Source: Brevundimonas sp.
GTDB taxonomy: Bacteria > Pseudomonadota > Alphaproteobacteria > Caulobacterales > Caulobacteraceae
Assembly (NCBI GenBank): GCA_015234495.1
Contig: JADGMZ010000015.1
Span: 1-8,094 of the forward strand
DNA: 8,094 nucleotides
Direction of reading: 5' to 3'
Of this stretch, positions 5,276-8,094 are shown one piece after another (the stretch's first letter is position 1; each line of letters starts with the position of its first letter). Position numbers and translations under genes: made by a program. Below the pieces are notes generated by a model that made no database searches, was not told the origin of the DNA, and worked only from the letters and a program-made list of their open reading frames with translations.

Positions 5276-6884
5276 GCTCCAGACTCCGCTCTACGCCGAT
5301 GGCGCCGAGAAAGTCCGGGTCGTGGCTGACCACGACCAGCGCCCCGTCATAGGCGACCAACGCCGCCTCGACCGCCGCCAGGGAGTCGAGATCCAGGTGG
5401 TTGGTCGGCTCATCGAGAATCAGCAGGCCGGGCGGACGGTCGCCCGACATCACGCAGGCCAGGGCGGCGCGCAGCCGCTCGCCGCCGGACAGGCTGCCGA
5501 CGACCCGCTGCGCCGCGGCATTGCGGAACAGGAAGCGGGCCAGGGCCGCCTGGGCCTGATTCGGCGTCGCTCCCGGGTTCAGCCGGCGATAGGCCTCGAT
5601 CAGGGTCTCCCCGCTCCGGAGCAAGGCCGCCTCCTGATCGAGCAGGGCGGCCTCGACCGGTCGCTCGATCCGGCCCCCGGTGGGCGAAAGTTCGCCCGCC
5701 ATCAGCTTCAGCAGGGTGGTCTTGCCGGCGCCGTTGGGACCGGTGACGGCGACTCGCTCGGGGCCCGTCAGTCGCAGGGAGACCGGGCCGACCACGCGCC
5801 GTCCGTCCGGCGCGTCCCACGCCGCCTCGTCCAGAGCCAGCACCATCTTCCCGGCGGCCAGTCCGGTCGAGGGCATCGGCACGGACATCGCCCGCACCCG
5901 CTCGACCCGTTCGCGCGCCGCCTCCAGTCCGGCCGCGGCGGCCGCCGCCCGCCGCTTGGCCAGCTCGGTCTCGCGCCCGCCCGAAGCCTCGGCGCGACGG
6001 GCCATGGCGCCGAGCAGGATTTTCGGTTCCGACCCGCGCGCCGCGAAGGCCCGTCCGGCCTTGTCGCGTCGGGCCTTTCTCTCGACGGCCTTCTGGTTGT
6101 CGCGCGCGGCCCGGGCTGCGTCACGCGCGGCCGCCTCCAGGTCGTGTTCGGCCGCCGCCCGCTCGGCGGACTTGCGGTCGGCGTAGAGGTCGTAGCCGCC
6201 GCCGTAGGTCGCCGCACCGAGCTCCGACAACTCCACGATCCGGTCCATGCGGCGCAGCAGGGCGCGATCGTGGCTGACCACGACCGCCCCGCCCTTCCAT
6301 CCCGCCAGCAGGTCGGCGATGGCCGCCCGCCCGGAGGCGTCGAGATGGTTGGTCGGTTCGTCGAGAACCAGCAGGTCGGGCTGCTGCAGCAACAGGGCGG
6401 CGAGGCCGACACGGGTCTGTTCGCCGCCGCTCAGGGTCGCGGCCCGGCGGTCGGGGTCGAGGCCGGCCAGACCCACCCCGGCGAGCGCGGCCTCCAGGCG
6501 GGACTCCAGCGTCCAGTCCGCGGCGGCCAGGTCCGCCTCATCCCCCTCCCCGCCCAGCACCCGGCGCACCACGGCCATGTCGGACGCGACGCCGAGCAGC
6601 TCGAGCACCGTCTCGTCGGGCCCGGGATCGCGCCTCTGCTCCAGACAGGCGACCGCGCCGGCGCGGGCCACGGCGCCCCCGGCGGGTTCAGACTGGCCGG
6701 CGATCAGACGCAGCAGGGTGGTCTTGCCGGCCCCGTTGCGGCCGACGACGCCCGTGCGCTCACGCCCGAAGGCGAGGCTCAGGTCGGAGAATAGGGTGCG
6801 GCCGTCAGGCGTGCGGGCCGCGACGCGATCGAGCGTCACGAATGCGGACGGGGACGGGCTTGGGGCGAGGCTGGATGAGGACAT
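5259..6884 (-). CDS. ABC-F family ATPase (ribosome-associated type)
   Basis: A soluble protein of 541 residues with two ABC domains and no membrane segments, the layout of ABC-F proteins, which act on ribosomes in translation control or antibiotic protection rather than in transport. Domain 1 has Walker A G48-RNGAGKT, signature LSGGE (151-155), Walker B LLVLDEPTNHLD (171-182) and H205. Domain 2 has Walker A G382-PNGAGKT, LSGGE (465-469), LLILDEPTNHLD (487-498) and H521. The linker, about 235-335, is charged and helical, as expected for the tRNA-contacting segment, and includes PKILLGAMARRAEASGGRE. The subgroup (Uup, EttA, resistance type) is not decidable by eye. I chose ATG 6884; TTG 6923 and GTG 6839 are alternatives and none has a good ribosome binding site. 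The stop overlaps the end of flbY by 17 bases on the opposite strand. Confidence 0.92.
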   Translation of the reverse strand: MSSSSLAPSPSPSAFVTLDRVAARTPDGRTLFSDLSLAFGRERTGVVGRNGAGKTTLLRLIAGQSEPAGGAVARAGAVACLEQRRDPGPDETVLELLGVASDMAVVRRVLGGEGDEADLAAADWTLESRLEAALAGVGLAGLDPDRRAATLSGGEQTRVGLAALLLQQPDLLVLDEPTNHLDASGRAAIADLLAGWKGGAVVVSHDRALLRRMDRIVELSELGAATYGGGYDLYADRKSAERAAAEHDLEAAARDAARAARDNQKAVERKARRDKAGRAFAARGSEPKILLGAMARRAEASGGRETELAKRRAAAAAAGLEAARERVERVRAMSVPMPSTGLAAGKMVLALDEAAWDAPDGRRVVGPVSLRLTGPERVAVTGPNGAGKTTLLKLMAGELSPTGGRIERPVEAALLDQEAALLRSGETLIEAYRRLNPGATPNQAQAALARFLFRNAAAQRVVGSLSGGERLRAALACVMSGDRPPGLLILDEPTNHLDLDSLAAVEAALVAYDGALVVVSHDPDFLGAIGVERSLELRPSG

Positions 6885-6942
6885 GGACGAGCGCGAGCAG
6901 CGTGGCGGAAAGGGCGAAAGCAATTCCCAGTGCGCTGATCAT
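6805..6942 (-). CDS. Candidate small membrane peptide overlapping the ABC-F start
   Basis: A 45-residue reading frame starting MISALGIAFALSATLLALVH. It has one hydrophobic segment (about residues 3-23) followed by a Pro/Arg/Lys-rich tail (QPRPKPVPVRIRDARSRR), predicting a single-pass inner-membrane protein with a cytoplasmic C-terminus. A GGAGG ribosome binding site (6957-6953) lies 10 bases before ATG 6942, better than anything in front of the ABC-F start. It overlaps the first 80 bases of the ABC-F gene in another frame, so the ABC-F start may be reached by translational coupling. I do not recognise a family. It could be a real small protein, a leader peptide governing ABC-F expression, or a chance frame in the ABC-F leader. 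Confidence 0.45.
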   Translation of the reverse strand: MISALGIAFALSATLLALVHVLIQPRPKPVPVRIRDARSRRGPHA

Positions 6943-7108
6943 GTTCGTCGGGCCTCCGGTTAACTCACTCGACCCCCAAGATGAGTGTGAAGGCCCCTCG
7001 CCGCAAGCGATTTCGGCGACGGGCGGCGCTGACGAAGCCGTTACCGGAGGCGGCCCGGCCCTCGCTGCGACCCCGCGGACTCTGGCCCCGCAGCCCCCGG
7101 ACGCCTAG
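6943..7108. other. Divergent spacer between ABC-F/small peptide and globin
   Basis: This 166-base stretch separates the minus-strand ABC-F region from the plus-strand globin and must hold promoters for both directions. I see the minus-strand GGAGG ribosome site (6957-6953) and a GTTAAC hexamer at 6959-6964. No convincing -35/-10 pair, sigma-54 box or FNR-type TTGAT-N4-ATCAA site is visible. Short plus-strand frames starting at 6941 and 6981 cross it but lack ribosome sites and recognisable protein character. Confidence 0.5.
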
Positions 7109-7591
7109 ATGGCGGTCATGGATTCCCCCGCCGACTCCCGTGACGCCGCCAGCCGCCGCGAGGCCATCATCGCTCAGATCCGGGCCGAAACCGGCATCGA
7201 CGAGCCGATGATCGCCCGTCTGGTGGACGCCTTCTACGACAAGGTGCGCGCCGACCCGCTGCTCGGCCCGGTGTTCGACGCGCGCATTTCAGACTGGGGG
7301 CCGCACCTGGAGCAGATGCGGCTGTTCTGGTCCTCGGTGGCCCTGATGAGCGGCGTCTATCACGGCCGGCCGATGCCCAAACACCTGCCCCTGCCCGTCG
7401 ACGGCGAACATTTCGACCGCTGGCTGGAGCTTTTCGAACAGACCGCGCACGAGGTTTGCCCGCCGGCCGCGGCGGATCACTTCATCGAACGCGCCCGCCG
7501 CATCGCCGAGAGCCTGGAGCTGGGCATCGCCGGCGCCAACGGGGTGCTGCTGGGCAAGGGCGAGCGGTACCGGATGTCGCCGCCGGGCTGA
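7109..7591 (+). CDS. Group III truncated haemoglobin
   Basis: A 160-residue haem protein of the truncated (2/2) globin family, group III, aligning well with Campylobacter jejuni Ctb: AFYDKVRADPLLGPVF, HLEQMRLFW, YHGRPMPKHLPLP and FDRWLELFE. Expected haem-pocket residues are Tyr43 (B10), Phe56 (CD1), His66 (E7), His92 (proximal F8) and Trp105 (G8). Such proteins bind O2 or NO and are linked to low-oxygen or nitrosative stress, but the role here is unknown. An N-terminal extension of about 30 residues (MAVMDSPADSRDAASRRE) precedes the globin core. ATG 7109 has a weak upstream GGA; ATG 7118, three codons on, is preceded by GGCGG and may be the true start. No flavin domain is present. It is convergent with the DUF3617 gene, 12 bases apart. 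Confidence 0.92.
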   Translation: MAVMDSPADSRDAASRREAIIAQIRAETGIDEPMIARLVDAFYDKVRADPLLGPVFDARISDWGPHLEQMRLFWSSVALMSGVYHGRPMPKHLPLPVDGEHFDRWLELFEQTAHEVCPPAAADHFIERARRIAESLELGIAGANGVLLGKGERYRMSPPG

Positions 7592-7603
7592 GGTCCCCAT
7601 TCC

Positions 7604-8094
7604 CTATTCGGCCGGACGCGGCGGCGTCATGCGTTCGAAATCCAGTTCGTTCAGGGCGCCTGTGGGCAGGGCGGCCGCGCCGCCGATCGCCATCAGCATC
7701 CGCGCATTGATGCGCCCGCCGTTCATGTCCATGTCGCCGCCGGCCATGCCCGCCGGACAGGCGCCCTCGAACGACCCCTGCTCCCGCTGATTGCTGGTCT
7801 CCGGCGGCACGCCCGGCCCCGTCGTGACCAGCTCGGTCTGGCGCAGGTAGGTCGTGTGCATGTCGCCGCTGACCCGCGTCGTCCCGACCTGACGGACCGG
7901 CCCCATGGCGCAGGTCCGCAGAATGACGAAGCTGTCGCCCGTGCGCGAGATCTCCGGCGCCCCGGGACAGGCGGCGCCGATCAGTTGCAGGCTGAACAGG
8001 CTGGCTTCCTTCTGGAAGGCCTCGTCGAGACAGATCCTGGCGGTCATGGTCACGCCGTCGGTGACCGAGGTCACCTTCCACAGGCCATTGCGCA
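7604..8094 (-). CDS. DUF3617 domain protein, N-terminus beyond window edge
   Basis: The frame is open to the right edge and ends with TAG at 7606-7604; at least 163 residues are present. Visible residues begin RNGLWKVTS, matching the GxW start of DUF3617 (PF12276), followed by MTARICLDEA, the family's R-x-C motif. Four cysteines (RICLDE, GAACPG, RTCAMG, GACPAGM) are spaced as if for two disulfides, consistent with a periplasmic location. DUF3617 proteins usually have a signal peptide, which would lie outside the window. The central part (TTRVSGDMHTTYLRQTE) fits the family's beta-sheet pattern. The tail is less conserved and ends PPRPAE. A GTG at 8074 could be read as a start, but the GLW motif upstream shows the gene continues. 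No biochemical function is known. Confidence 0.85.
   Translation of the reverse strand, partial: RNGLWKVTSVTDGVTMTARICLDEAFQKEASLFSLQLIGAACPGAPEISRTGDSFVILRTCAMGPVRQVGTTRVSGDMHTTYLRQTELVTTGPGVPPETSNQREQGSFEGACPAGMAGGDMDMNGGRINARMLMAIGGAAALPTGALNELDFERMTPPRPAE

Noticed and set aside
5322..6794. Long plus-strand open frame of about 490 residues
   Set aside because: It is antisense to the ABC-F gene, which has both sets of Walker and signature motifs; the plus product shows no domain.
6959..6964. Second GTTAAC hexamer as a CtrA site
   Set aside because: No second half-site at the 7-base spacing and no cell-cycle gene next to it.
6941..7108. Plus-strand frame of 55 codons ending directly at the globin ATG, and another from 6981
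   Set aside because: No ribosome site, no recognisable protein features and weaker third-position GC than neighbours; the first starts on the opposite strand at the small-peptide start.

Overview
The window is GC-rich DNA (very high G/C at third codon positions) that fits an alphaproteobacterium of the order Caulobacterales; gene content and order suggest Caulobacteraceae, perhaps Brevundimonas. The main evidence is fliX, known from Caulobacter and its relatives. It lies divergent to flgI, with a FlbD-type (ftr-like) palindrome and a sigma-54 promoter between them, and dksA lies just beyond fliX. The genus is an inference.

Layout. Bases 1-2651 hold three minus-strand genes, read dksA, then a secreted alpha/beta-hydrolase esterase, then gltX, which runs off the left edge without its C-terminus. 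Gaps of 28 and 50 bases suggest co-transcription. A plausible housekeeping promoter sits before dksA, with a perfect 18-base palindrome abutting its -35 box. Bases 2824-3249 hold fliX (minus). Bases 3250-3432 are the divergent fliX/flgI control region. Bases 3433-5275 hold a tight plus-strand flagellar operon: flgI (P-ring), a single-domain FlgJ/CheL-type rod-binding protein, and a FlgN-like/FlbY protein. The first junction has a 2-base gap and the second an ATGA overlap.

Bases 5259-6884 hold a minus-strand ABC-F ATPase that converges on the flagellar operon and overlaps its end by 17 bases. Its 5' end overlaps, in another frame, a candidate 45-residue membrane peptide (6805-6942) that has the better ribosome binding site. 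Bases 7109-7591 hold a plus-strand group III truncated haemoglobin. Bases 7604-8094 hold a minus-strand DUF3617 protein whose N-terminus lies beyond the right edge.

How it fits together. FliX is the known partner and regulator of FlbD, the sigma-54 activator of mid and late flagellar genes. The region between fliX and flgI carries an apparent FlbD site and a sigma-54 promoter, so P-ring and rod genes are probably switched on by the regulator that FliX controls. The other genes concern translation and transcription control (GltX, DksA, ABC-F), haem-based small-ligand chemistry (globin) and envelope functions (esterase, DUF3617). I see no mobile elements, CRISPR arrays, tRNA or rRNA genes. The window looks like ordinary chromosomal core, and its most novel candidates are small: the overlapping membrane peptide and the palindrome at the dksA promoter.
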